From the NCBI RefSeq assembly GCF_900142715.1, contig NZ_FRBX01000006.1, forward strand, positions 248,001 through 312,000: a DNA stretch of 64,000 nucleotides. The letters are read 5' to 3'. The notes beneath the pieces were generated by a model, which was not told the DNA's origin, searched no databases, and saw nothing but the letters and a program-made list of their open reading frames with translations. Positions 10,977-20,407 of this stretch are shown here, piece by piece (positions within the stretch are counted from its first letter, which is position 1; the number at the start of each line of letters is the position of its first letter). Position numbers and translations under genes: made by a program. The stretch comes from Flavobacterium pectinovorum. GTDB taxonomy: Bacteria > Bacteroidota > Bacteroidia > Flavobacteriales > Flavobacteriaceae.

Positions 10977-11042
10977 AATCTAATTATCTTTTTTTATAAC
11001 TACTTGTTTGTTAAAACAATTAGTGTGTTTTATCTAAGTGCG

Positions 11043-13979
11043 TTATATTTTTGTACGATTGCTTGTTGACATTTTACTTGAATCTGTTGGAGGAGGATCT
11101 GTCGAGTTACATCCTTGTTGCACGGCACTGATAATCCTTTTGCCCGGAAATACCGTTGTTGCATCTGTAACCAGTGTTTTTATCTCTCCGGAGCAATCAA
11201 GGTAGGTTACGTTATAACATAACTCAGTGTCTCTACTTTCAACATGAAGTTCCTGACAATCAGAGCAAACATCAACACCATTTGTATTTACAATGCTTGA
11301 GGCTGTAATTTCTTTGCATCCGTTGGTTATTGCACCTACTATAATTCTTTTCTGAACTCCAAAAGCATCTTTATAATCTACCCACGCATTTGTTGCAGGT
11401 TGAGCAGCATCGTTGGTTTGCCATATTCCTTCATATTTGTAAACTGATGTTTGCAATGGCGTTGGAGGAGGGGTGCCAGGATTACCGTTTCTCTTAACGA
11501 TACTAATGGTTCCTACGATTGGAATACATTCTTGTGAAGGGCAGAAATTAATGTTTTCAACATTTCCACTTGCCATATTATAAGTCCCATCACTATAATT
11601 AGTAGTAACTGCTGTTGTTGCTTGTGGGCCATAAAATCTACTTAAGTCGATACTGGTAATTGTACCCGTTGCTGATTTAGGCAAGGTTACATCACTTTTA
11701 AATGTGTCGTCAGAGAAAGAGAAGGATATATATGTACTTGTATTAACAAACTTGTATATTTTACCGCCCTTACCCATAGTATAAGGTATAAAAGCAGCAA
11801 TCTCACTTTGAGCATAAGAATTTACATCTGCATCATTTGGTGTGCTAACAAGTTTAGTGATTAGATCCATAAACAGGGTGTGTACTCTTGGGGCTAGGGG
11901 ATTATCTTTTGTACAAGAAACAGTTCCGCCGCAACTTGTAATAAATATATCTTTAGTAAATACTGTATCACAGTTTTCTGTACCAGAAGTAGATAAATTT
12001 ATTACATAATGCCCAAATGCAGTTGGTGTAAAAATAAACAGACCTGTTGTATTTGTCTCTGTAATAATAATATCCCCATTTTCCTTTGCAGCTGTCCATG
12101 TATAAATTAAATTAGGTTCATCTGTTTCAAATTTAAAACCATATGGATTATTTGCGCAATGAGTATCAGTGACCATTATTAAACTTATGAAAGTTGCCGT
12201 ACAGCCTGTTTGATCTTTAGCTACTACTTTTACGACATAATTGCCTTCATATTTGAAATTATATATATAGGGAACTGTTATATCAGGATCGCTGGTGTTT
12301 ATTAGTTCGCCTTCTTCTGATGTGACTGTCCAGGTATACGTGAGGTTTTGTACATCAGTGTAAAAATAGAATGAAGCATCCTGATTTGTAAAAATTGTGT
12401 GATCAGGATTTCTAATATGTCCAATTATTGCAGGGTCACAAGTATTAACTTGTCCAGGGCAAAAATCAATGTGTCTGATTTCTGCGCCAAAGTCACAATA
12501 ATCTAAAGAGGCAAGATCCATCTTTTTACTCATTCGTCCTCCGCCACTATATCTGCTTTTACAAGATTTTATAAATTGCTCAGAAGATATATATTGACTT
12601 AAATCGGTATATATAGAATCTCTTATTGTTGTCTTTAGATTTGTTAAAGTAGTTTTTTTAGGGTCATATCCAATTCCCCATCCTATAATAGCATTTACGT
12701 CATATTCTCTGTTGGGTGAAAATGAGAAACGGGCTCCGAAAATTTTTTCCCTGCCATTTACTTCTGTATAATTTCGTGATGTTGATACATAATTATATAT
12801 CTTATCTTTAGGACCATTCGTGATGTAAGGTTTTAAAGCAATAAACTCGGGTGAAGGAGGGCTTGTATTTATCTGTTCATCTGTTTCCCCCTGAATTGAT
12901 CTTGCAAGAAGACTTACTAATAACTCTTCATATAATTCTTTTACTTTCTGAGATTTCGGATTCGTTGTTGTACAAGAATTATCAATGATACATTGAAGTT
13001 CGTTTATAAATTTTCTTTCACATCCCTTCACTGTATCTTTAACTATTAAATGAATTTCATATTTTCCTCCTTTATCCAGAGTTAAAGGAAAAAGATCAAG
13101 ATTTGAAGAGGCTACCGAAATACCTCTTGAATTAAATACCTCCCATTCGTAAGTGAAATTTTCAGCTGAATTATAAGGGATAAAATACATATTTGTAGTT
13201 TCACCTCTATTTACACTTAGCTCATTGTAATTAGTATTGTCATTAGTTATATATCCCATGCGATCATCTGTATTAAAATCGCAAGTACTTAAAGGTGTAA
13301 CTAATTTGGTATAATTAGTTATACAGCCATTGAGGTCTTTTAACACAAATTCTACCTTATATTCTTCAATTTTTGGAAATATTATAGAAATAGAAGGCTG
13401 GGTTCCAGAACTTATTAGAACTCCGTTTGAATCATATATTTTCCAATCAAAAGTAAAGTTTGATGGTGAATATCCAGAAACATAACCAATACTCAGAGTA
13501 GTTTCTGTATTTACTTCTACTCCTCGATAATCAGATAAATAGATTGCTACCTGATCATCAAAACGGTCTTTACTTGGAATAATACAATTGTTCGAGTCTC
13601 TGCCTGTTATTGTTTTTTCATAATCAGTACATCCGTCAGAATCTGAAACACGAAGTGTAATCTTGTGTTTTTCAAGTTTTGTCAGTGTAATAGAAAAATT
13701 AATAGTATTCCCGGATTTTATTAAAGAACCATTAGCATCGTAAAGTTTCCAATCGTATGTTAAACCTGGTAAAGGTGAATTATATCTTCCAAAAGTTATA
13801 TCAGTCGCAGTATTGATAAGCGCACCATTATTGTCTCCTGCTGAATTATCTGAAAAATATATTTCACCATATCGACTGTAAGAATATTGCCCGCATTCTT
13901 GTGCAAAAGAGGCTAACGTACAAAACACCAGACAGAATGCGATTATCAAGTATTTTTTTATTTTAAGATCATTTACCAT
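11043..13979 (-). CDS. Secreted PKD-module protein with two copies of the recurrent IDFCP module
   Basis: This is a 978-residue exported protein. Its first 27 residues (MVNDLKIKKYLIIAFCLVFC...) are nearly identical to those of the next gene. Three PKD-like domains occupy about 27-330, each with LTYDW/FTFDW/FTYEW-type strands and a D..GC motif. A module starting SCTTTNPKSQ and ending RHIDFCP covers about 333-508. Two more PKD-like domains (about 512-685) and a second, shorter module (SCTKDNPLAP to NINFCP, about 685-816) follow. The C-terminal 160 residues contain paired cysteines (VCSDC, YLDCSGE) and a Pro/Ser/Thr tail (TDPPPTDSSKMSTSNRTKI). There is no LRR part, unlike its two neighbours, and no recognisable T9SS sorting domain at the end. 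Role unknown; surface adhesion or a structural part of the Rhs system is inferred. Confidence 0.82.
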   Translation of the reverse strand: MVNDLKIKKYLIIAFCLVFCTLASFAQECGQYSYSRYGEIYFSDNSAGDNNGALINTATDITFGRYNSPLPGLTYDWKLYDANGSLIKSGNTINFSITLTKLEKHKITLRVSDSDGCTDYEKTITGRDSNNCIIPSKDRFDDQVAIYLSDYRGVEVNTETTLSIGYVSGYSPSNFTFDWKIYDSNGVLISSGTQPSISIIFPKIEEYKVEFVLKDLNGCITNYTKLVTPLSTCDFNTDDRMGYITNDNTNYNELSVNRGETTNMYFIPYNSAENFTYEWEVFNSRGISVASSNLDLFPLTLDKGGKYEIHLIVKDTVKGCERKFINELQCIIDNSCTTTNPKSQKVKELYEELLVSLLARSIQGETDEQINTSPPSPEFIALKPYITNGPKDKIYNYVSTSRNYTEVNGREKIFGARFSFSPNREYDVNAIIGWGIGYDPKKTTLTNLKTTIRDSIYTDLSQYISSEQFIKSCKSRYSGGGRMSKKMDLASLDYCDFGAEIRHIDFCPGQVNTCDPAIIGHIRNPDHTIFTNQDASFYFYTDVQNLTYTWTVTSEEGELINTSDPDITVPYIYNFKYEGNYVVKVVAKDQTGCTATFISLIMVTDTHCANNPYGFKFETDEPNLIYTWTAAKENGDIIITETNTTGLFIFTPTAFGHYVINLSTSGTENCDTVFTKDIFITSCGGTVSCTKDNPLAPRVHTLFMDLITKLVSTPNDADVNSYAQSEIAAFIPYTMGKGGKIYKFVNTSTYISFSFSDDTFKSDVTLPKSATGTITSIDLSRFYGPQATTAVTTNYSDGTYNMASGNVENINFCPSQECIPIVGTISIVKRNGNPGTPPPTPLQTSVYKYEGIWQTNDAAQPATNAWVDYKDAFGVQKRIIVGAITNGCKEITASSIVNTNGVDVCSDCQELHVESRDTELCYNVTYLDCSGEIKTLVTDATTVFPGKRIISAVQQGCNSTDPPPTDSSKMSTSNRTKI

Positions 13980-14048
13980 AATCGAGTTATATGTTTTTTA
14001 ACTATTTAATTGAAATAGCATCTATTTTGTCTAATTGATTTATTAATC

Positions 14049-17000
14049 TTACTTAGTTTGTTTAGAACTTTTATCAAATTGTGGTGGATACGTGATACTT
14101 GTCCCAGTTCTAATGATACCAATAGTTGGAAGGCAGGCCTCTGCCGGACAAAAATCAATGTGTCGTATTTCTGATGACAAAAGACAATCATTTGGCTCTG
14201 GAACAAATTTAGTGACGGTTGAGTTTTGTGGTTTTTGATTAAAACAAGAAACTAAATAATCATCAGGAGATATAAATTGTTCTAAGTTGAGATAAATTTC
14301 AGATTCAATTTTTGAAGCAAATTCATTAGTAGTTCCATCAGCAATTTGTTCATAATCCCAAATTCCTTTTTTTACATATATTTTTACATCATATTCTGTT
14401 TCAGGTGAAAATGAAAACATAATAGTGGTTAATTTACCTTTTTCATCTCGAGAAGTTGAGTAATTATATATGTTGTTTTTAGTGCCATTGGTAATATAAG
14501 CTCTTAAAGCTGTAAATCCGGTTCTAGTGCCAAATGAGTTAATTTGAGCATCAGTTTCACCTTTTAGTGATCTTACAATTAGATTTTTTACAAAATTTAC
14601 AAATACTTTTTTTACAATTTCTGACTTTGGATTTTCATATGTACATGAATTTTCGATCAGGCAGTTAATTGTTTTAGAAAATTTCTTAATACAGCCGTAT
14701 TCATTTTCAAGGTCTAAAGTGACTTTATAAAATCCTGGATTTGTTAACGTTAACTGATGATTATTCTCAGTTCCAGAACTTAACAATTGCTCACTAGAGT
14801 TGTAAACTTGCCATTTGTAAGAATAATTTCTCTCAATTTCCTTAGTGGCATTAAACAAAAGCATTTTTGCCTCATTGATTTTTGTGGTCAATATTTCGGT
14901 ATTATCCTCACTCTGAAAACCAATGAAACCATCTATTGTCTCTTCACTAAATTCACAAGCCTCCGTAACTTCTAACTCTCTGTCAAAATAATGAGGACAG
15001 TTATTACGGTCTGTAATTGTTAGTTTCAATTTTAAATTATCTGATGTTGTTGGTGTAAAAACAAATATTTCTCCTGTAAAAGAGGTTATAAGTGTATCGT
15101 CCATCTTGGTTAATTCCCAATTGAGTGTCAGATCATCTAAGTTCCACACACTGTATGGCCAAAATGTAAATTCATTTGGTTTATTTATTAAAACCTTAGG
15201 ACTGTAATAGTTTGGATGGGTACGATTGAATATAATACCAGTTAATGAATTCGTCCTACAGTCATATATAGGTGTAATTTTTTTTTCAAAATGAGTTACA
15301 CAATCATTAGAATCCTTAACATCTAACAGTATTGTATATTCTCCTTCTCCATATTGAAGATAAAGTTGAAATGGATTACCTCCTAGTGGATTATTATAAT
15401 ATCCTCCATCTTCAGGAATCTTGACATTCCATGTGTAAGTAAGATCGGTAGCTGTAGTTTCGAATGTAAAAGTAGCATATGTATATAAGAAAGGAGTATC
15501 AGTATCCATTTTTATTGTACCAACTAAAGGCGTACATGGTACTGGTTCAGTAACTTTTACAGTTTTATATAATTTAGTTTTGCATGCGTATTGATCTGTA
15601 ATTTCTAAGGCAACTAAATAATCGCCAGGAGTGGTATATACCCATTCTGCCGTACTTGTTGTAGCGGTGCCAATTTCAACAGAGTTTGTGTTATAAAAAA
15701 TCCATTTATAAGTAATATTAGTTGCTGTTGTTTGTAAAGAAAAAACAGTATTGTTGTTGGTTTTTATTTTTTCTGTTGAAGCTTTAATTGATCCTGCAAT
15801 TTCAGTACATATATGTTTTACTTGTACTGTAACATTCTTATTAATTGTAGTAGCGCAATTGTTTTCATCAACAATGACTAAAGTAACTACATAATTACCG
15901 GCATAAGGATAAACCACCGATGCTGTACTCGTCGTTGCAGTACCAAGTGGGGTGTTGTTTAAACTATGAAATGTCCAATTATAAGTTAGATTTGTCGCTG
16001 TTGTATCAAATGAATACGTAGTATTTTCATTAGTATAAATAATTGGACTTGCTGTTTTTATATCTCCTGCAACAGTAACACAAGGTGGTTTTACCGTAAC
16101 TACAGCAGTAGTACGGAAAGTATTGGTACATCCATTTGTGTCCGTGACAACTAGTTTAACATTGTAACTCCCAGGTACATCATAATACATGTTTGCATTA
16201 TTGGTGGTAGAAGTTTCTACACTGTAATTAACATTTCGGTATAAAGTCCATTGATATGTTAAGTTTGTTGCTGTAGTATCAAAAAAGAAATTAGTAGTCG
16301 TTCCTGCAAATATGTTAGGAGATACTGTTTTTATTGTTCCTGTAGCAGCAACACATGAAGGAGCAGCAATATTTATATTTTTTGTAATAGTAGTGTTGCA
16401 ATTATTAGAATCAGTAGCAATTAAAACAATTTTGTAATTTCCTGGAGCTGTATAAGTTTGAGAACCAATAGCTGATGTTTGATTTCCTTTTACTGTATTA
16501 TCAGCATTGTAAAACGTCCAATTATAAGTTAAACCAGTTGCAGCAGTTTCAAGGGAGAAATTAATAGCTGTGTTTAAAGTTGGTTTTTCAGTGCTTACTT
16601 TAACTACTCCTAATAATGGATCACATTCATTAGGACAAAAATCAATATATCTGATCTCAGATCCGTATTGACAATCGTTTGGTTTTAATAAACTCTTGCC
16701 AGTACCATCCGATAGACAGGAAATTAAATATTGATTTGCCGAAGTATACTGACTTAAATCAATGTACAATCTTGGTTCTATCATTGAAGATTGTAAATAT
16801 TCTAAAGGCATACCCTGGCTATATATTAAACCATGAGGAACCGAAATATGTACATCAGATACTCTATCAGGTGAAAAAGAAAAATCTACACTGGTAAACT
16901 CACCATTAAGACTTCGGGTTGATGTAAAATTGTATATTTTATCTTTTGGACCTGATGTTATGTAAGGTTTTAGAGCATTAAATTCTGCTGTAACAGCACT

Positions 17001-20000
17001 TGAATTTATTTGGACATCACTTTCGCCCATGATAGCTCGTGACATTAGATTTTTTAATAAATTAACTACTAATCCTTTTACAGTTGTAGATTGCGGATTT
17101 GTTTGGGCGCAACTGTTAGGTATAGTACAAATAATTGCTCTGGTAAATTGATGAACACAACCACTTGTATTTTCTTTAAGATCTAAAACTACTCTGTAAA
17201 ATCCTCCACTAGTAGGCATAATCGGAAAATTAAGGCTGGTACCGGAATCGACTAATTGATCATTTTCGTTTAATAAACTCCATTTATATTCGAAATCAAA
17301 TGCTGGACCATAACTCTGAATTGGGAAAGTTACGTTTGTAGTTTGATTTACAGTAATTGTTGCAGCTTTAAATAAATCAGTATTACTTCCAACCTGAACA
17401 TATGCACGCCCAAATTGTGTTACGTTGTCGCACAGAGAAGATCCTGTTTTAAGGCTTACTAATTTTTGGAATGTAGTTTTACATCCATTTGAATCAGTAA
17501 CTTCTAATGTGACATTATTAGTGCCAGGTCGAATGTAAGTATAATCTACGGTTTTAGTTGTAAAAATAGTAGATTCACTATCTTGAGTAAATGTCCATTT
17601 ATATGATAAGTTTGTTGCAGTTGTTTCAAGAGAAAAATTAGTGCTTGTGCCAACAAAAACATCTGGTGTGGATGTTGTTATATTACCAGCAATAGGGACA
17701 CAGCCCGCCTTACTGATTGTTATTGTTCTTTCAAATCTTGTAATACAGCCGTATATATCCACAGCAAGTAAAACAATTGTATAATTACCAGTTTCACTGA
17801 AAGATTTTGTTACAGAAGCGTCATTGCTTGAATCGTATGAACCATCGGGTTTAGAGAATGACCAATTGTACCCAAAATTACTTGAAGATGTATTTAAAGA
17901 AAAGGTTATATTTGAATTGGTTAGAAATTTATCTTCTGCGGGTAACATTGTTCCAACAATAGATACGCATGGTGGTTTTTGCGTTACCGCTATAGGTTTT
18001 ACAAAATTAGTGGAACAGCCATATTTGTCAGTTATTTTTAGATTCACTTCATAATTACCTATTGCAGTATATACATATCTATATGAACTGCTTGTGTAAG
18101 TAGTAGAACTAGTTTTGTCTAAATTATAAAATGTCCATTCGTATGTTGAATTTTCAAGTGTACGATCAAAAGAAAATAAAACTGATGTATTAGGAAAAAT
18201 ATTCTGAGTAGAAGTTGTTATTGCTCCTGAAAGAGGAACGCAAGGTTTAGGAGTGATTGTAAAAAATTTTTCTAAGTCTATTCTACAACTAGAATTGCCC
18301 GGGTCCATTATTGTTAATTCTAACTTATACATTCCAGGCACACTAAATGATGGTGTTGCATTAATTGTTTCAGCATGGAATACATTGATATCATTCGAAT
18401 TGTAAAAATTCCAGTAATAAATTAGATTAGTTGACGTAGTTTCAAAAGAGAAATTAATAGTTGTGTCCACTTCATTTTCTTCCTTATCCATTTTAATATT
18501 TCCAACAATATCAGCACATGTAACGTTCAAAGTAATAGGCTCTCGTGATAAAGCTAATTTCATACCGGGAAGATCGTGATATGATAAACAAGTATAAGTT
18601 CCTGAAAGACCTATAGATAGGTTGTCTATTGTGTAGGTTTGGCCGGTAGCTTCAATTATTTTTTGTCCATTACGAAACCATTGAAAAGTGTCTCCAGGAT
18701 GTAAGATATCATCCATACACATTTTAAAAGTAACACTTTCCCCAGTTTTTTTGTCAAATGTTTGAGGGATATCTATTGGTGCTTGAGGAGAATGGCCAAA
18801 AGAGCGAGCATTTAAAAACGTAAATTGGTCTACAAAATCAACAAATCTAAATTTATTATGATTAATAGAAACAAAAGTTAATGCTGTATTAGAGGTTAAA
18901 CTCGGAATATTGCCACTTAATTGATTATTATCTAAACGTAAAGTATTTAAGTTAGTTATAGAAGAATAGCTTGGTACTGAGCCAGTCAACTTGTTGAAAC
19001 TAAAGTCAATGCCATATAATCCGGTAAATAGTGACAAGTCAGGTAATGTACCAGTTAGCTGATTATTTCCCATTTCTAAATAACCCAGAGAAGGAGTTGG
19101 TTTTAAGTTTGGTATAGGACCACTTAGTTGGTTTGAATTTAAACGCAAATAAGTTAAGTCCAAATTTGATAAATCTGGTATAGTTCCGGTTAACTTATTG
19201 TTAGAGAAATCTATAGACCGTAAATTAGTTGCGCCTGACAAATCAGGAATATTTCCTGCTATTTGATTATTGGCAAATGATAATTGTCTAAGATTTTTTA
19301 AATTTGAAACTTCAGGTATAGGTCCGGTTAGATTGTTGTTATATAAACTTATATAATTTAGATTTGGAAAATTATTAAAATAATTAGGGATTGGTCCAGT
19401 TAATTGATTATATGAAAAATCAAAATATAGTAAGCTAGTTAGGTTCGAGAGATCAGGAATTTCGCCCTTTAACTTACTAACTGAAATATCCAAATCAAAT
19501 AATTGGGGCATATTATTTAGCCATAGAGGAATCGTTTCATTACTAAAGTCAGAAAAACCGATACTTAAATATCTAAGCTTGTTTAAACTGGATAAATCAG
19601 GAATTGGTCCTTTAAATTTGCAATCATAAACCTCAAGTGAAAATAAATTAGGAAGTTGAGTAAACCACGAAGGCATTACTGAAACATCAAAAGGATTTTG
19701 AGATAATGTCAGATGAGTTAATTTTTGTAAGGAAGAAAGATTTGGAAATGCTCCATTTAAATTACATCCCCCAAGACTTAATTGTTCTAAGTTATTAAGG
19801 TTTGTTATCCAAGAAGGAAAATTTTGGGGATTTAGGTTATTATAACCTAAATGCAGTTGTTTTAAATAACTTAAAGGTGTTAAATCTGGTAATATTCCAG
19901 TTATATTTTGTCTTACCATGTTAATTCCTTCGACATGTCCATTAACTACGGTTATTCCATACCAGCCGGTTTGTGTTTGAGAATTCCAGGAAGTAACAGG

Positions 20001-20396
20001 AGTGCTAAAATCCCATCCTGATCGATTGCTCCAATTCGTACCACCGTGATTATCATACAATGTTTTTAGTACCGCTTTTTCAGCTGCAGAAATGTCAGTA
20101 ACTTCGTCAGCTGCAAGTTTACTTGTGCTGGATTTTGAAGATTGCTGTGTTTTTAGCTTTTGTATTAAACTAGCTTGTTCTTCTTTTTTAATTTGTGTGT
20201 ACCGAATTAATTTCATATTTCGGAGCCTGGTAATCTCAAAAGGAATGTCCTGATCACTTACTCCGTGCTCTTTCAAAGAAGTAGTAAATCGAGCTGCATC
20301 AAACCCAATCTCCTGATCACTATATGTCTGAGTAAACCCAACAGTAGTAATAAAAAAACTAATTATAGTAAAAACTAATGTATATTTTAATTTCAT
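14049..20396 (-). CDS. Giant secreted LRR / Ig-like / 12xPKD protein
   Basis: This 2115-residue protein has a signal peptide of about 23 residues (MKLKYTLVFTIISFFITTVG). The shared N-terminal segment (IGFDAARFTTSLKEHGVSDQ) comes next, then about 430 residues of LRRs (about 110-540, repeated LSGNIP/LTGPIP/LTGTIPDLS) and an Ig-like domain (about 550-620, FQWFRNGQKI...GTYTC). Five PKD-like repeats (about 622-1090), a recurrent module (about 1092-1255, ends RYIDFCP), seven more PKD-like repeats (about 1258-1912) and a second module (about 1914-2082, ends RHIDFCP) complete it. Most PKD repeats open with C.P..G.I and carry D..GC near the end, so two cysteines recur per repeat. The protein stops a few residues into what looks like a thirteenth PKD repeat (CLPTIGIIRTGTS) with a basic tail. 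The gene starts 11 bases after the shell-protein stop. Confidence 0.85.
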   Translation of the reverse strand: MKLKYTLVFTIISFFITTVGFTQTYSDQEIGFDAARFTTSLKEHGVSDQDIPFEITRLRNMKLIRYTQIKKEEQASLIQKLKTQQSSKSSTSKLAADEVTDISAAEKAVLKTLYDNHGGTNWSNRSGWDFSTPVTSWNSQTQTGWYGITVVNGHVEGINMVRQNITGILPDLTPLSYLKQLHLGYNNLNPQNFPSWITNLNNLEQLSLGGCNLNGAFPNLSSLQKLTHLTLSQNPFDVSVMPSWFTQLPNLFSLEVYDCKFKGPIPDLSSLNKLRYLSIGFSDFSNETIPLWLNNMPQLFDLDISVSKLKGEIPDLSNLTSLLYFDFSYNQLTGPIPNYFNNFPNLNYISLYNNNLTGPIPEVSNLKNLRQLSFANNQIAGNIPDLSGATNLRSIDFSNNKLTGTIPDLSNLDLTYLRLNSNQLSGPIPNLKPTPSLGYLEMGNNQLTGTLPDLSLFTGLYGIDFSFNKLTGSVPSYSSITNLNTLRLDNNQLSGNIPSLTSNTALTFVSINHNKFRFVDFVDQFTFLNARSFGHSPQAPIDIPQTFDKKTGESVTFKMCMDDILHPGDTFQWFRNGQKIIEATGQTYTIDNLSIGLSGTYTCLSYHDLPGMKLALSREPITLNVTCADIVGNIKMDKEENEVDTTINFSFETTSTNLIYYWNFYNSNDINVFHAETINATPSFSVPGMYKLELTIMDPGNSSCRIDLEKFFTITPKPCVPLSGAITTSTQNIFPNTSVLFSFDRTLENSTYEWTFYNLDKTSSTTYTSSSYRYVYTAIGNYEVNLKITDKYGCSTNFVKPIAVTQKPPCVSIVGTMLPAEDKFLTNSNITFSLNTSSSNFGYNWSFSKPDGSYDSSNDASVTKSFSETGNYTIVLLAVDIYGCITRFERTITISKAGCVPIAGNITTSTPDVFVGTSTNFSLETTATNLSYKWTFTQDSESTIFTTKTVDYTYIRPGTNNVTLEVTDSNGCKTTFQKLVSLKTGSSLCDNVTQFGRAYVQVGSNTDLFKAATITVNQTTNVTFPIQSYGPAFDFEYKWSLLNENDQLVDSGTSLNFPIMPTSGGFYRVVLDLKENTSGCVHQFTRAIICTIPNSCAQTNPQSTTVKGLVVNLLKNLMSRAIMGESDVQINSSAVTAEFNALKPYITSGPKDKIYNFTSTRSLNGEFTSVDFSFSPDRVSDVHISVPHGLIYSQGMPLEYLQSSMIEPRLYIDLSQYTSANQYLISCLSDGTGKSLLKPNDCQYGSEIRYIDFCPNECDPLLGVVKVSTEKPTLNTAINFSLETAATGLTYNWTFYNADNTVKGNQTSAIGSQTYTAPGNYKIVLIATDSNNCNTTITKNINIAAPSCVAATGTIKTVSPNIFAGTTTNFFFDTTATNLTYQWTLYRNVNYSVETSTTNNANMYYDVPGSYNVKLVVTDTNGCTNTFRTTAVVTVKPPCVTVAGDIKTASPIIYTNENTTYSFDTTATNLTYNWTFHSLNNTPLGTATTSTASVVYPYAGNYVVTLVIVDENNCATTINKNVTVQVKHICTEIAGSIKASTEKIKTNNNTVFSLQTTATNITYKWIFYNTNSVEIGTATTSTAEWVYTTPGDYLVALEITDQYACKTKLYKTVKVTEPVPCTPLVGTIKMDTDTPFLYTYATFTFETTATDLTYTWNVKIPEDGGYYNNPLGGNPFQLYLQYGEGEYTILLDVKDSNDCVTHFEKKITPIYDCRTNSLTGIIFNRTHPNYYSPKVLINKPNEFTFWPYSVWNLDDLTLNWELTKMDDTLITSFTGEIFVFTPTTSDNLKLKLTITDRNNCPHYFDRELEVTEACEFSEETIDGFIGFQSEDNTEILTTKINEAKMLLFNATKEIERNYSYKWQVYNSSEQLLSSGTENNHQLTLTNPGFYKVTLDLENEYGCIKKFSKTINCLIENSCTYENPKSEIVKKVFVNFVKNLIVRSLKGETDAQINSFGTRTGFTALRAYITNGTKNNIYNYSTSRDEKGKLTTIMFSFSPETEYDVKIYVKKGIWDYEQIADGTTNEFASKIESEIYLNLEQFISPDDYLVSCFNQKPQNSTVTKFVPEPNDCLLSSEIRHIDFCPAEACLPTIGIIRTGTSITYPPQFDKSSKQTK

Positions 20397-20407
20397 CTGG
20401 ATCTTAA

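Noticed and set aside
7293..20396. Type IX secretion sorting domain at the C-termini of the giant proteins
   Set aside because: The ends are short Ser/Thr/Lys-rich tails or a YD segment; no type A or B sorting domain pattern (such as a final KLVK-type strand) is visible.
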